Below, piece by piece: positions 46,713-57,056 of a stretch of 64,000 nucleotides of DNA. The DNA is taken from the NCBI GenBank assembly GCA_011009095.1, contig VTPC01091248.1, positions 62,001 to 126,000 of the forward strand, in the 5' to 3' direction. Origin of the DNA: Ignelater luminosus. Taxonomy: Eukaryota; Arthropoda; Insecta; Coleoptera; Elateridae. The stretch's first letter is position 1. Each line of letters opens with the position of its first letter. The notes beneath the pieces were generated by a model, which did no database searches, was not told the DNA's origin, and worked only from the letters and a program-made list of their open reading frames with translations. A program made the position numbers and the translations under genes.

Positions 46713-47670
46713 TTAGTCCAGTCAACGAAGGGGTTATAGAGGACATGGAAACGGGGAGAATTTTTCTCTTGAGGAATGTGTTGGGGGTAGTTAGGAGGCA
46801 AAGATACTAAAAGTCCCCGCCCCTAGAACTGCCGCTTCAAGGGGGGAGAGGGGTGGAAAAGTCACTCTTTTCGGTTTCTTGCTTATAACTCGGAAACGGT
46901 GTGTCGTACGGTAAGAAGTATTCCCTACAAAATCCAAGATAATTAAATTTCCTATGAAAATATAGTATAACCGGAATTTTATTTATTTGCATATCGTTAC
47001 ATGGTCAACTTTCAAAAACTCTTCATAGAGTTTATTAAAGCTCGTCATTCGCCTTTCAATGTCACAGTACGATTTTGTTGGTATATTTAGAACAGAAATA
47101 GTTAGTTAATAAATAATTATTTCATTTATTAATATTAAATAAATAACTTTTTTGGAATACTTAATTCCTAATATTAGTCCAGTCAACGAAGGGATTATAG
47201 AGGACATGTAAAGGAGGAGAATTTTTCTCTTGAGGAATGTGTTGGGGGTAGTTAGGAGGCAAAGATATTAAAAGTCCCCGCCCCTAGCCCTGCCGCTTTA
47301 GGGAGACGGGGTGGAAAGATCTCTTTTTTCGGTTTCTTGTTTATAACTCGGAAACGGTGCGTCGTACGGTAAGAAGTATTTCCTACAAAATAAAAGATAA
47401 TTAAATTTCCTACAAGACTGTCTATATTCATTTTCTTTCTATGTGTTATAGTTTCCGAGATATTCGATATTTTCGAAAAACTTTTTTTTTGCCTCACATT
47501 TTTTGTCAAACTTGTCCTTCTAGCTCGTCAGCCTTATGTTTTACAGAAAAGTCGTCCAACAGAAAGTTGTAGAGCATTTAGTCTCCTTTAGAAATATGTA
47601 ATAGTTACTAATTTATGAGGTTACAGCAATTTGAAGTTTTTGGATACATTTCGTGATTTCTTAAGAAAAG
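46713..47670 (+). repeat. AGTCCAGTCAAC repeat, copies 2 and 3 in tandem
   Basis: Copy 2 starts at 46713 (AGTCCAGTCAACGAAGGGGT) and is cut off near 46960. Copy 3 starts at 47174 with the same bases and runs to about 47670, right against the broken exon 1 of receptor B. Both carry the CCCCGCCCCTAG block and the AACTCGGAAACGGTG block. Copy 3 continues to TTTCCGAGATATTCG as does copy 1 at 30985. Confidence 0.7.
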
Positions 47671-48715
47671 TCAATGAAGTCAAAGTCAATTTTTACATTG
47701 GTTGCACAATTTCTTTTAGCTACAGTAGGATTAGGATATGTTGATTATATAAACAATATTAAAAACATTTTTGGACTCGGTAGGAGTTAGAAGTAAGTAA
47801 ATCCTGAGGAATATCTTCACTCATTATTGGTATTGTTTTATCACCATTAAGCTGAGATTATATGTTAGGCAAAGATTATGATGAAAATTGTTTAGTTACG
47901 GTCCATCAAAACGTCTGAAAAAGAAATTTAGAACTATACCTTTGATATACCTGATTATCGGTGTTGGTAAAAAAACTAATTTGTATCACAGTGTTGCTTG
48001 TATGTACTAATTAACAATAAGAATTGTGATAGTAATATGTCTAGGCAAAAAACTTGCAATTGAAATATGTTTTAGTAGGTACAGTATACCGTTTCATTTC
48101 AAATGTCAAAATACAAAAGTTTGATTTGTTATTTAACATTCAACAGACGTCTATTAATGGTTTCTATTTATTTATTATTCTACTTAGTTGTTTTTGCTTT
48201 GGAAACAAACCAGTATACCAATTAAACATAACCTCTAGTGCAATTGGAAATACTTACTTCTGCAAATCAAGCAGCACACCTTTCTTTTCATCTTCTATTT
48301 GTAACTTGCAAATAGAGACTTGAAAATGGAAAGCCGATTATTTTTAGAACTATACCGAATTAGTGAGCACTATAACAAAGCCTCTACCCATTCTCTACTC
48401 ACCCAGAAACGCAAGCAATGTTAAAAGAAAAATACCATAAACTTACGGTAAAAGGCAAAGAATGACATGTCAATCCTATCCAGCCTTAGGTAGGTGTTCA
48501 CACGGCCTTCCATGAAAACCATTTGGTGTCGTCATGGGATGTGAACAATCTTTATAATGGCAGCCCAGACGCTTTGAAGATCTTCCCACTTTTGGCATAT
48601 TTTGGCGATATTTGTTGTACTGCTATATTTTAGGTTTTCAATTATGACTGCTTTCTCCCAAAATTGATGTGCTGTAAAATTTTAATGTATAATGTGTTTC
48701 TAAAATACTTTTTAG

Positions 48716-49868
48716 CTGTGATGTGCGTTCAGCAATGCCGACGTCAACAATTTAGACATTATGAATGCACATGCGCAAAGCTGTTAAACTTGATTTTTCC
48801 TTTATTATTTAAATCTTAAATAGTTTATTACAATAATTTTTATTTGACTTAAAGTATGTCAGGGCAAATAGAAGGCACAGGGAATTGTGAGATGCTTAAG
48901 TGCGTTCAAGTCTAATGTACGTATAGAATAATTTTGATTAGAAAAAAAATTAATGCTAGGATGTTGTTCATCATGTTAGCATTTGTTTTTTCAATTAATA
49001 CTAACTGTCACATTGCTAGAATTGCCCCCACCACAGTTTATACCTTACAGAATCAGTTGGATCACTTCCCCTACATTTTGTCTTCCACTTCAAGAAACTT
49101 GCGGTCTATGCGCAGAGCACTATTTTCTGTCCAGAAGTAGAGGGATGAAAAACCTAATCTTAACCTTCAAAGAAATAATCTCATAAAAGATTGTATTATT
49201 TAAATAAAATCAACTTGCATATTCCGTAAGTGAATTAGTGAAATTGTTGAGTGTTGGTAAGTTACATTAGTTGTGAAATTTGAATATCAACTGCATATAT
49301 AACCTGCCCTACAAGCGCGCGGTCTACAGTTTAGCGTGTGCAGACCAAAAACCAGGAACACGAAAGATCAAAAGAACCGCTCTGAGTGATCTAACTGATT
49401 CTGTAAGGTATAAACTGTGCTCCCACATATCCGAACTAAAAATCTTAGTATGGGCCTATGGAGCTATGAGTAAACATATTGGTAATTTTACTGATTCCAT
49501 GGAAATAAGAATAAATACATAGGATTTAGTTTTTTAATGCCATTTTATTTAAATAATATTTTGTTTTTTTTCCATCTTCAGTTACTGTCATAGTCTTTTA
49601 TAACTGAAAACCCAATTCATCAAAATTCTTATTCTTGGACCTTTCAGCCATTTTGATTCTTGAATTGTCTTGAACATCTTATTAATGATCTTATTAGACA
49701 TTTTAGCTTATTTTAGCACCTGTGTTTACAGGTTAGGCTTAACGAAAAATGTGCAGAATCCTACTTTGTTTGCAAAGTTGACACATTGTTGACATTTTTG
49801 ACGTGAAAAATCAATTGTTGACACGAAAATGTCAACAATCATTGTTGACATGTCAACGCACATCACTG
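48716..49868. mobile_element. Non-autonomous hAT-like element, copy 1
   Basis: Ends CTGTGATGTGCGTT and, reversed, CAGTGATGTGCGTT. A perfect 8-bp target duplication CTTTTTAG lies at 48708-48715 and 49869-49876. Eight-base duplications and CAGTGATG-type ends are hAT marks. The interior (1,153 bp) holds TGTCAACAAT-type sub-terminal motifs but no transposase frame; the small open frames at 48934-49522 match nothing known. It is inserted in receptor B intron 2. Confidence 0.85.
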
Positions 49869-49975
49869 CTTTTTAGAAAGTGAGATAAAAACTAGTGTTT
49901 ATAGATGCAATGTAGTATGCATATGATATTCTCTCCTAATTTAGCTTTAATAATGTTGTTTACCTAAACATAATA

Positions 49976-51298
49976 CAGGGTGCGGCAGCATAACTTCCTT
50001 TTTTAAAATGCGCGCCATTCAGTTAGTTGATGTCATAGCGGAGCGCTAGTGGTCTCGTTCAAGAGGGGGTACTGTAAAGTTTTGTCCCGACACGGTTCAG
50101 TCGCCATCATGCGTTGGAATAGTGAGGAGCGTGCCTTTGCCGTTGAGGCCTACTTTTCAAGCGGATGTTCGGTTATTGCAACACAGCGTGCATTTCGGAA
50201 TCGCTTTAATTTAGCCCCGTTGGCTCCCGTGCCAGACCGCAAATCAATTGTTACATGGGTCACTACATTCAGACAAACTGCAAGTGCAACAAAAAGAAGA
50301 ACTGGAGTCCCTCGGCCCGTTAGATCACCTGAGAACATTGAAGCAGTGAGAGCGTCAATGTTGCGATCACCACGGCGTTCTGCGCGCAAACACGCATCTG
50401 CCCTTAGACTATCCGATCGTTCTGTGAGAAGAATTCTTCGTGATGATCTTCATTTTCATCCCTATAAGATGGCGATAGTGCAGGAACTTTCAGAACGTGA
50501 CTTCAATTCTCGGATGAACGCGTGTGAGCTTCTTCTTGATGTCGTTCCCGAGGGTGCTATTGTTTTTTTTTAGCGATGAAGCCCATTTTCATTTGTGTGG
50601 GTCGGTTAACAAACAAAACATGCGCTACTGGGCTGACACCAACCCTCGAGAATTGCATCAAAGGCCTTTGCATTCACCCAAAGTCACAGTGTGGTGTGCA
50701 ATTTCCTCAGCTGGAATTATTGGTCCCTGGTTTTTTGAGGAAAATGAGGTTACAGTGACAGTGAATTCGGACCGGTATGTAAACATGCTACAGAATTTTT
50801 TTTTCCCACGGCTAGAAGAGTTGGATTTGGGGGACACTTGGTTCCAACAAGACGGTGCAACAGCACACACTTCAAGAGCATCGATGGCTGTTTTGAGGGA
50901 ACACTTTCCAGAGCGCCTTATCTCAATTAGAGGCGATTTGGAATGGCCGGCACGCTCTCCCGATCTGTCCCCTTGTGATTTTTTTTCTATGGGGTTTTTT
51001 GAAATCCCGTGTTTATGTGAACCGTCCAAGAACCCTACAAGATTTGAAGACCAACATCCAAGAAGAAATTGCCAACATAACACCTGCTATGCTAACAAGA
51101 GTCATGACAAACGCCAGAAATCGGTTTACGCAATGTATGGAGAATGGGGGACGTCACCTAACAGATTTGATCTTCAAAACAATGTAAATAAAAACTTTAG
51201 ACATGTACCTACATTATAAAAAATAAATAAATATTTTCCGATGCATACAATAGTTTTTATTGAGTTTTGAAAAAAGGAAGTTATGCTGCCGCACCCTG
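49976..51298. mobile_element. Mariner-like transposon, copy C (related family)
   Basis: Inverted ends CAGGGTGCGGCAGCATAACT, then TCCTTTTTT, at 49976 and reversed at 51298, with TA on both sides. It is 1,323 bp with one plus-strand transposase broken only in two T-runs. It lies in receptor B intron 2, close after the hAT-like element. Confidence 0.92.
50109..51187 (+). pseudogene. Mariner-like transposase with two poly-T frameshifts
   Basis: It begins MRWNSEERAFAVEAYFSSGC. Catalytic blocks: FSDEAHFHLCGSVNKQN, WFQQDGATAHTSRASM and ARSPDLSPCDFF, again with 36 residues between the second and third Asp. The C-terminus is NGGRHLTDLIFKTM. The first frame ends at a T-run at about 50565-50573 just before SDEAHF; the second breaks at a T-run near 50980-50988 within FFLWG. 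Everything else is open, so the damage is two one-base length changes in homopolymers (or sequencing error). It is a different subfamily from copies A and B. Confidence 0.88.
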
Positions 51299-51939
51299 TA
51301 TTAAAGTCTATTAAATACAAGATTATCTCAATACAATTTATGTACCGTTGCATATCAGAATCTTTTTACAGTTTACTTTGGTACACTAGATACATTTGGT
51401 GTACCCTAAAAACATCAACTTTTGTTTTAGTTCAAAATTCTACGTTCGTTTATGGAACTTCTATGTGGGTTTTATCTATTATGAAAGAAAGCGAGAATTT
51501 TAAGAAATATATTGTTTTTCTAAATGAAAGACTGTTCAAGTACCTTCCGCGTGTGGCGAACATACAGTGTGAATAATAAGTAAAAAACATTGATGCTGGA
51601 ACTTTTATTATTGGTTCTACCAAAAAAAGGTTGTTAATGGTAGTTTGATGAATATTTGCCACAATTTGATGTTCTTCAATTTTTCTTTGACGTCATAGTT
51701 TCAGGCTGTAACGTCATCGAAACATTTTTCAAAAGCAACCCATACTTTGAATGGCGGAATTGAATAGTATTTTGTTTCTTTTTACAGTTGTGTAAAAATA
51801 TCAAAAGGTTCCGCTAGAAAAATTTTAAGAAATATTACATTTCACTTTCAAGTGGTAGCTTTGAACGCGCTACTATTATGTTTTTTAAGAAAAAGCAAAT
51901 TAGTTTATTAAAACAACCAAAAACAATGTTTAACTTTAA

Positions 51940-52640
51940 TTTATTATAAAATATGTTCAAACTGTTCATCATTAAACGCTTGGCAATTAGCAATTCTATG
52001 AGAAAAACCGTTACTGCAGTCTGAACCACTTCAGCTGGTATTGCCTGTATTGTTTTCCGAATACGAATTTTCAATTTTTCCAAATTCTGAAGTCTGTTCA
52101 TATAAGCGACACTTTCAAGAGAAAATCTAGCGGATTCAAATTCAGGAATTGGGCTGGCTACTCGATCCCTCCTCTTCTAACGATCCACCTATTTTCAAAA
52201 ATTGCATCTAGACGTTGTCGAACGTGACTACCATAATGCTAGAATCAAATTACTTCGTTCGGTACGTCCGTGTCTTCTACATTTGGAAATAATATGGCTA
52301 ATCTAAATTTCTAGCGGCATTTAGTGTACTCTCGAAAAAGCAGGACCAAGAATTCTACTTCCAAGAATTCCTGCCCAAACGTTGATCTACTCTGGATACT
52401 GCGTATGTAATTCTTTCACCCGTTGAGGATTTCGCTGGGATCAATAATAGCAATTTTGTCGATTTACAGCTCCGTTCAGTGAAAATGTGGCTGCTTCAGA
52501 GAAAACAATATGATTTACGAAACGTAGATTGTTATCGCATGTGTCCACAATGTCTTTACAGAACTAAATCCGTCTGTCGAAATTATTTTTGGATAATCCC
52601 TGAACTAAGTTTACATTATAAAGGAGAAACTTTTTTTGCG
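51940..52640 (-). pseudogene. Decayed mariner-like transposase, minus strand, in receptor B intron 3
   Basis: Minus-strand scraps in element order: HIVFSEAATFSLNGAVNRQN (about 52510-52450), VWAGILGSRILGPAFSRVH (about 52385-52330), RWIVRRGGIE and NLNPLDFLL (about 52190-52110), LQNLEKLKIRIRKTIQAI (about 52095-52040). These are the three catalytic regions plus the C-terminus of a mariner-like enzyme. Many stops. No clear terminal repeats. Confidence 0.7.
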
Positions 52641-54556
52641 CAAAATAATTAGTACAGCTCCTTGACTATGACGTTTTTATCTTGTGCCAATTGTCTAGTT
52701 AAAGAATGGAGATTTTTGGTAACTAGCTAGCTAACACGCTCGTTTGCGAAATTTCCATGTGCGTGCAATAATAATGTGTGTATCCCACTCATTGCGTAAA
52801 TAACTATTATTGCTATTATAATAAGTAACTAAGGTAATATGTTTAAATTTCATTTTAGTTTGTATTTTTACGTGGCAATTTTGTAACCTTCTTGTTACTC
52901 TTCTGTCTACAGCTTTAGCAGATTTCATCAGATTATTTAAACAAAAAATTCAGTAAGTAGAAAAGTGAAAAATGGTAAAATATAGCAAAGTTGTTCATAA
53001 TTTATACTTACACTGACAGTTGTTTTGCATGCATTTCCTCTACACCACCTATACTTAGGTATATATATATATATTTTTCATATTCTAGTTCTATATGTTA
53101 CAACTTGTAAATCTTTATGTAATTGTTTTTTTCAAAATTTTACAGCAAAAAACCTATGCCAGTATCAAATAGCATTTCCGAGACACTGAAAGGAGAGAAG
53201 AGGATAGAGGATAGAAATGACTGAAAAAATCTTTAGAGAAACAGATTCATCTTTTCTATCTCTTGTTTTCCTTTTGTTTTAGAATCTGACCGAACTACAA
53301 TGGAGGAATATAAGAAAACAATATAATTCATTATCACTGCTATGCAAAACATTAAACAGCATAATAGCTCAGGCTGTCTTAATATCATTTTTTGGAAATG
53401 TTTACTTTCTTTCTATTGCAACTTTCCAGAGTTTCACGTAATACCAATGTTTCACCAAAACGATTAACCATTTATTTATGATTTACATTTTTAGACCAAA
53501 ACCTACTGTTGAAGCAATATTTATTTGGCTTAGCATAGGTTTTCATAGTTTTCATATTACATTCTTGTGCTTATATGTAGCCCGAGTATACGAAGAAAGC
53601 ATTGCGTCACTACCACAAATATCTACACTTCCTATTAGGAATATGTCTCACGAGGTGCGTAATAATAGGCAAAATTATAGTTCAAAATATTACAGTTCTA
53701 CGGAGGCCGTGAAACAAAAATTTATGTCTTAGCTAGAACTACCATATTCATTATTGTTTTGCTATCAAATTGACATTTTGACATTATAGATAACAATGTT
53801 TGTTGTTCACGTTATTGTTTTGTTGGTCTCCTCATAACTGAAGTTTTCTGAACTACCCCTTAGAAAATTTCAAAATAATAGCAAAGTTATGATTTAGGTC
53901 GATCGCCTTTTCAACCAAATATCTACACGTAATACAGTTGTAAGTGGTGGTGGGTTATTTAAGGTGACGAGAAGTCTGATGTTAAATGTAAGTAAATACC
54001 TCAACAACAATTGTACAACTTTTTGCATAAATAATGTCGCACTACATTCTTTAGTAATAAAACGATTTTATCAAATAGGTATAAGAAATCTAACTTTATA
54101 TGAGCTACGGAAAGTTGCCTTTTAGCTTCTTAGGAGATCTATTTCATATAATTAATGTGAACTCAGATTTATACATTTGATTAATTTTTTTATTTAATAG
54201 AAAAAAGAATGCGCCTACTGTGATATTATTAACGTAAAAAGCTCTTTCTGTATGTGTATCTTTCAGATCATTGGCACAACTGTAACTTTGCAATTGATAT
54301 TTGCCCAGTTTAGAGCGAAATTTGATACAAAAATGGGTTAATTGACAAGAGAACAGTACACACTACCTAATCTTATTAGGAATTGATTATTTGGAGATAC
54401 ATATAGGTGCCTATCTTGTAAATGACTCAATAAACTAATGTAAGAGTTGAGCAAAGTCGTAATTGTTTAATTTAACTACGGTTACCTATTGAAATCTTTT
54501 AAACCGGTTTCTCAATCTTTGATTCAGTCCAACTAGAAGATTATTGCCATAGAAAT

Positions 54557-56100
54557 AATTGAAGGGGCGGATGGATAAAGGTGCTACGTGACATTTTTTC
54601 CGTTTTTGAGATTTCAGTGTGAATAAAGATGTTACGATGCGCTTTAGTAACCTAAGGTCAGTGATGTGCGTATCAACAATGTCGATGTCAACAATTCATT
54701 CTTGACATGTCAACAATTCATTCTTGACATGTCAACAATTCTTATTGTTGACATGACTTTATTGATGTCAACTATGTCAACAAAGTCAACAATTTAGACA
54801 TTATGAATGCACATGCGCAAAACTGTTAAACTTGATTTTTCCTTTATTATTTAAATCTTAAATAGTTTATTACAATAATTTTTATTTGACTTAAAGTATG
54901 TGAGGGCAAATAGGAGGCACAGGGAATTGTGAGATGCTTAAGTACGTTCGAGTCTAATGTACATATAGAATAATTTTGATTAGAAAAGAAATAAATGCTA
55001 GGATGTTGTTCATCATGTTAGCATTTGTTTTTTCAATTAATAAAATCTTTTGCATTAAGATACCTATGTATACTAACTGTCACATTGCTAGCATTGCCCA
55101 CACCACAGTTTATACCTTATAGAATCAGTTGGATCACTTCCCCTACATTTTGTCTTCCACTTCAAGAAACTCGCGGTCTATGCGCAGAGCACTATTTTCT
55201 GTCCAGAAGTAGACGGATGAAAACCTAACCTTAACTTTCAAAGAAATAATCTCATAAAAGATTGTATTATTTAAATGAAATCAACTTGCATATTCTGTAA
55301 GTGAATTAGTGAAATTGTTCAGTGTTGGTAAGTTATATTAGTTGTGAAATTTGAATATCAACTGCATATATAACCTCCCCTACAAGCGCGCGGTCTACAG
55401 TTTAGCGTGCGCAGACCAAAAGCCAGAAACACGAAAGATCAAAAGAACCGCTCTGAGTGATCTAACTGATTCTGTAAGGTATCCGAACTAAAAATCTTAG
55501 TATGGGCCTATGGAGCTATGAGTAAACATACTTGTAATTTTACTGATTCCATGGAAATAAGAATAAATACATAGGATTTAGTTTTTTAATGCCATTTTAT
55601 TTAAATAATATTTTGGTTTTTTTTCCATCTTCAGTTACTGTCACAGTTTTTTATAACTGAAAACCCAATTCATCAAAATTCTTATTCTTGCGCCTTTCAG
55701 CCATTTTGATTCTTGAATTGTCTTGAACATCTTATTAATGATCTTATTAGACATTTTAGCTTATTTTAGCATCTGTGTTTACAGGTTAGGTTTAACGAAA
55801 AATGTGCAGAATCCTACTTTGTTTGCAAAGTTGACACATTGTCGGCATTGTTGACATTTTTGACGTGAAAAATCAATTGTTGACACGAAAATGTCAACAA
55901 TCATTGTTGACGTATAAACGCACATCACTGCCTATGGTACACCTTTTCTAGTCCGTCAAGCGTTAACTAATTCCAGTATAAGATATGAAGTACATAAAGG
56001 TGCTATGTAACACAGTTCTTGCATAAATAGTGTAATTAAGAGGCTAACATCACAATTCAAAAATGTCACATAGCACCTTTATCCATCCACCCCTTCAATT
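54557..56100. mobile_element. TIR element with AATTGAAGGGG ends, carrying the second hAT-like copy
   Basis: Arms of about 42 bp: left AATTGAAGGGGCGGATGGAT, then AAAGGTGCTACGTGACATTTTT; right, reversed, AATTGAAGGGGTGGATGGAT, then AAAGGTGCTATGTGACATTTTT. Two differences were seen. Taking out the nested hAT-like element leaves only about 270 bp, so the host is a small MITE. The target duplication is unclear, perhaps within AATT. Confidence 0.72.
54659..55930. mobile_element. Non-autonomous hAT-like element, copy 2
   Basis: Ends CAGTGATGTGCGTATCAACA and, reversed, CAGTGATGTGCGTTTATACG. The flanking 8-mers CCTAAGGT (54651-54658) and CCTATGGT (55931-55938) differ at one base, a slightly decayed duplication. 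The body is nearly identical to copy 1. It differs mainly in an enlarged left sub-terminal array of TGTCAACAATTC and TTGACATG units (about 54685-54795) and in a 29-bp insert near 55044. No transposase. Confidence 0.85.
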
Positions 56101-56104
56101 GTGA

Positions 56105-56857
56105 AAATGGCTGATAGCAGTTGTATTGTATCCATCGCAATGATCCCATAGAAACTGAGCTTAATAAACCAGACAAGCACACATGATACCCATGATTGAT
56201 AATTTTAAATGTTTGAAACGGCTTTGTTGAGTTAGAAATTTACAAAACATCAAATACGATCATCGATATTCTGTGACATTACCGACATTACCCAGCTATT
56301 ATAACGGTCGACCAGCAAAAAACGTCATCAAGTGTGTTATTGATGTTCAACGATTAATTGAAGGTTTACTTGAACAAATTGAGGTTAAAGTTGTAATTTC
56401 TGTAATTACACAATTCCTTAAGTTTGTTTACAAGGTAAATACGTATATATTTTTTAAAGTAGGAATAGAAATTATTTATTTTTTCATAATAAATTAAAAC
56501 ACAGAAACAATAGCTTTTAGCATAATCAACACAAACGTATTCCAATCTGACAAATTGCAGATACGTCATAACATAACACTTCACCACAGTGACTTGATTT
56601 AACGTCGTTTTTTGCTGATAACATGATATGTAGTTCACGTTCTTTTTACAGTACGAAGCAGTTAACATTATTTTGTTGTAACAGGTATTTAAGTAACGTG
56701 TACTATAAGGGTCACTCTTTTAAAAGTGATTTTCCTGCAAGCGGGGCAAGTGCGGCTGAAGCACTAGTTCACAAAAGGGGCACTTACCGCATCCTTCTTA
56801 GATCAAAAGCATTAAGATGACAAACTATGAGTACCTTGTGCCTACAGTCTCTAGGAC
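56105..56857. other. Intergenic DNA, no firm gene
   Basis: 56160-56260 resembles sequence 3' of receptor A (about 46360-46700), so the receptor duplication seems to extend here. A plus frame at 56273-56497 (GRPAKNVIKCVIDVQRLIEG) has no recognised domain. Confidence 0.4.
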
Positions 56858-57056
56858 CAGAGCCGGCTGAAGAGCCGGGCTTGCGGGGTAACTGCCCAGG
56901 GCCCCGCAGCTTGAGAGAAAAAGAATTAATTCTTTGTATCTATATGTTCAGAATAAATAAAATTTCGTATTTTTTCTAAATATTTAAAATATTTTTTATT
57001 TTATGGGCCCCGCAAAATATTGTTGCCCTGTGCCCCGCAAAACTTCCAGCCGACCC
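56858..57056. mobile_element. Small GC-ended MITE
   Basis: The left part AGAGCCGGCTGAAG, then TTGCGGGGTAACTGCC and GGGCCCCGCA, is mirrored on the right (reversed: AGGGTCGGCTGGAAG, TTTGCGGGGCACAGGGC, TTTGCGGGGCCC) around an AT-rich core. It is about 200 bp with no frame. The target duplication is not clear, so the class is open (hAT-like suspected). Confidence 0.55.

Larger units (their letters stand above)
47686..54341 (+). pseudogene. Gustatory receptor B, tandem duplicate with ruined 5' half
   Basis: Remnants in the order of receptor A: exon 1 tail 47686-47779 (VAQFLLATVGLGYVDYINNI), exon 2 47852-47966 (71 bp shorter, in-frame TAG after five codons), exon 3 51431-51568 (14 bp shorter), exon 4 52859-52952 (23 bp shorter). 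None of these length changes is a multiple of three. Exon 5 53283-53437, exon 6 53495-53654, exon 7 53898-53987 and exon 8 54267-54341 are open, of the same lengths as in receptor A, with GT-AG borders kept, and encode LTELQWRNIRKQYNSLSLLC and TVTLQLIFAQFRAKFDTK. The N-terminal half of exon 1 is absent. A hAT-like element and a mariner-like element sit in intron 2. No full receptor can be made; a short product from exons 5-8 is conceivable but unsupported. Confidence 0.85.

Noticed and set aside
48934..49522. Three small frames (67-80 aa) in the hAT-like element, one similar in both copies
   Set aside because: Similarity is explained by the near-identity of the two element copies; no transposase or other domain can be seen.
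56273..56497. 74-residue frame as a possible third receptor exon
   Set aside because: No match to any receptor A or B exon and no good splice sites; only the flank resembles receptor 3' DNA.
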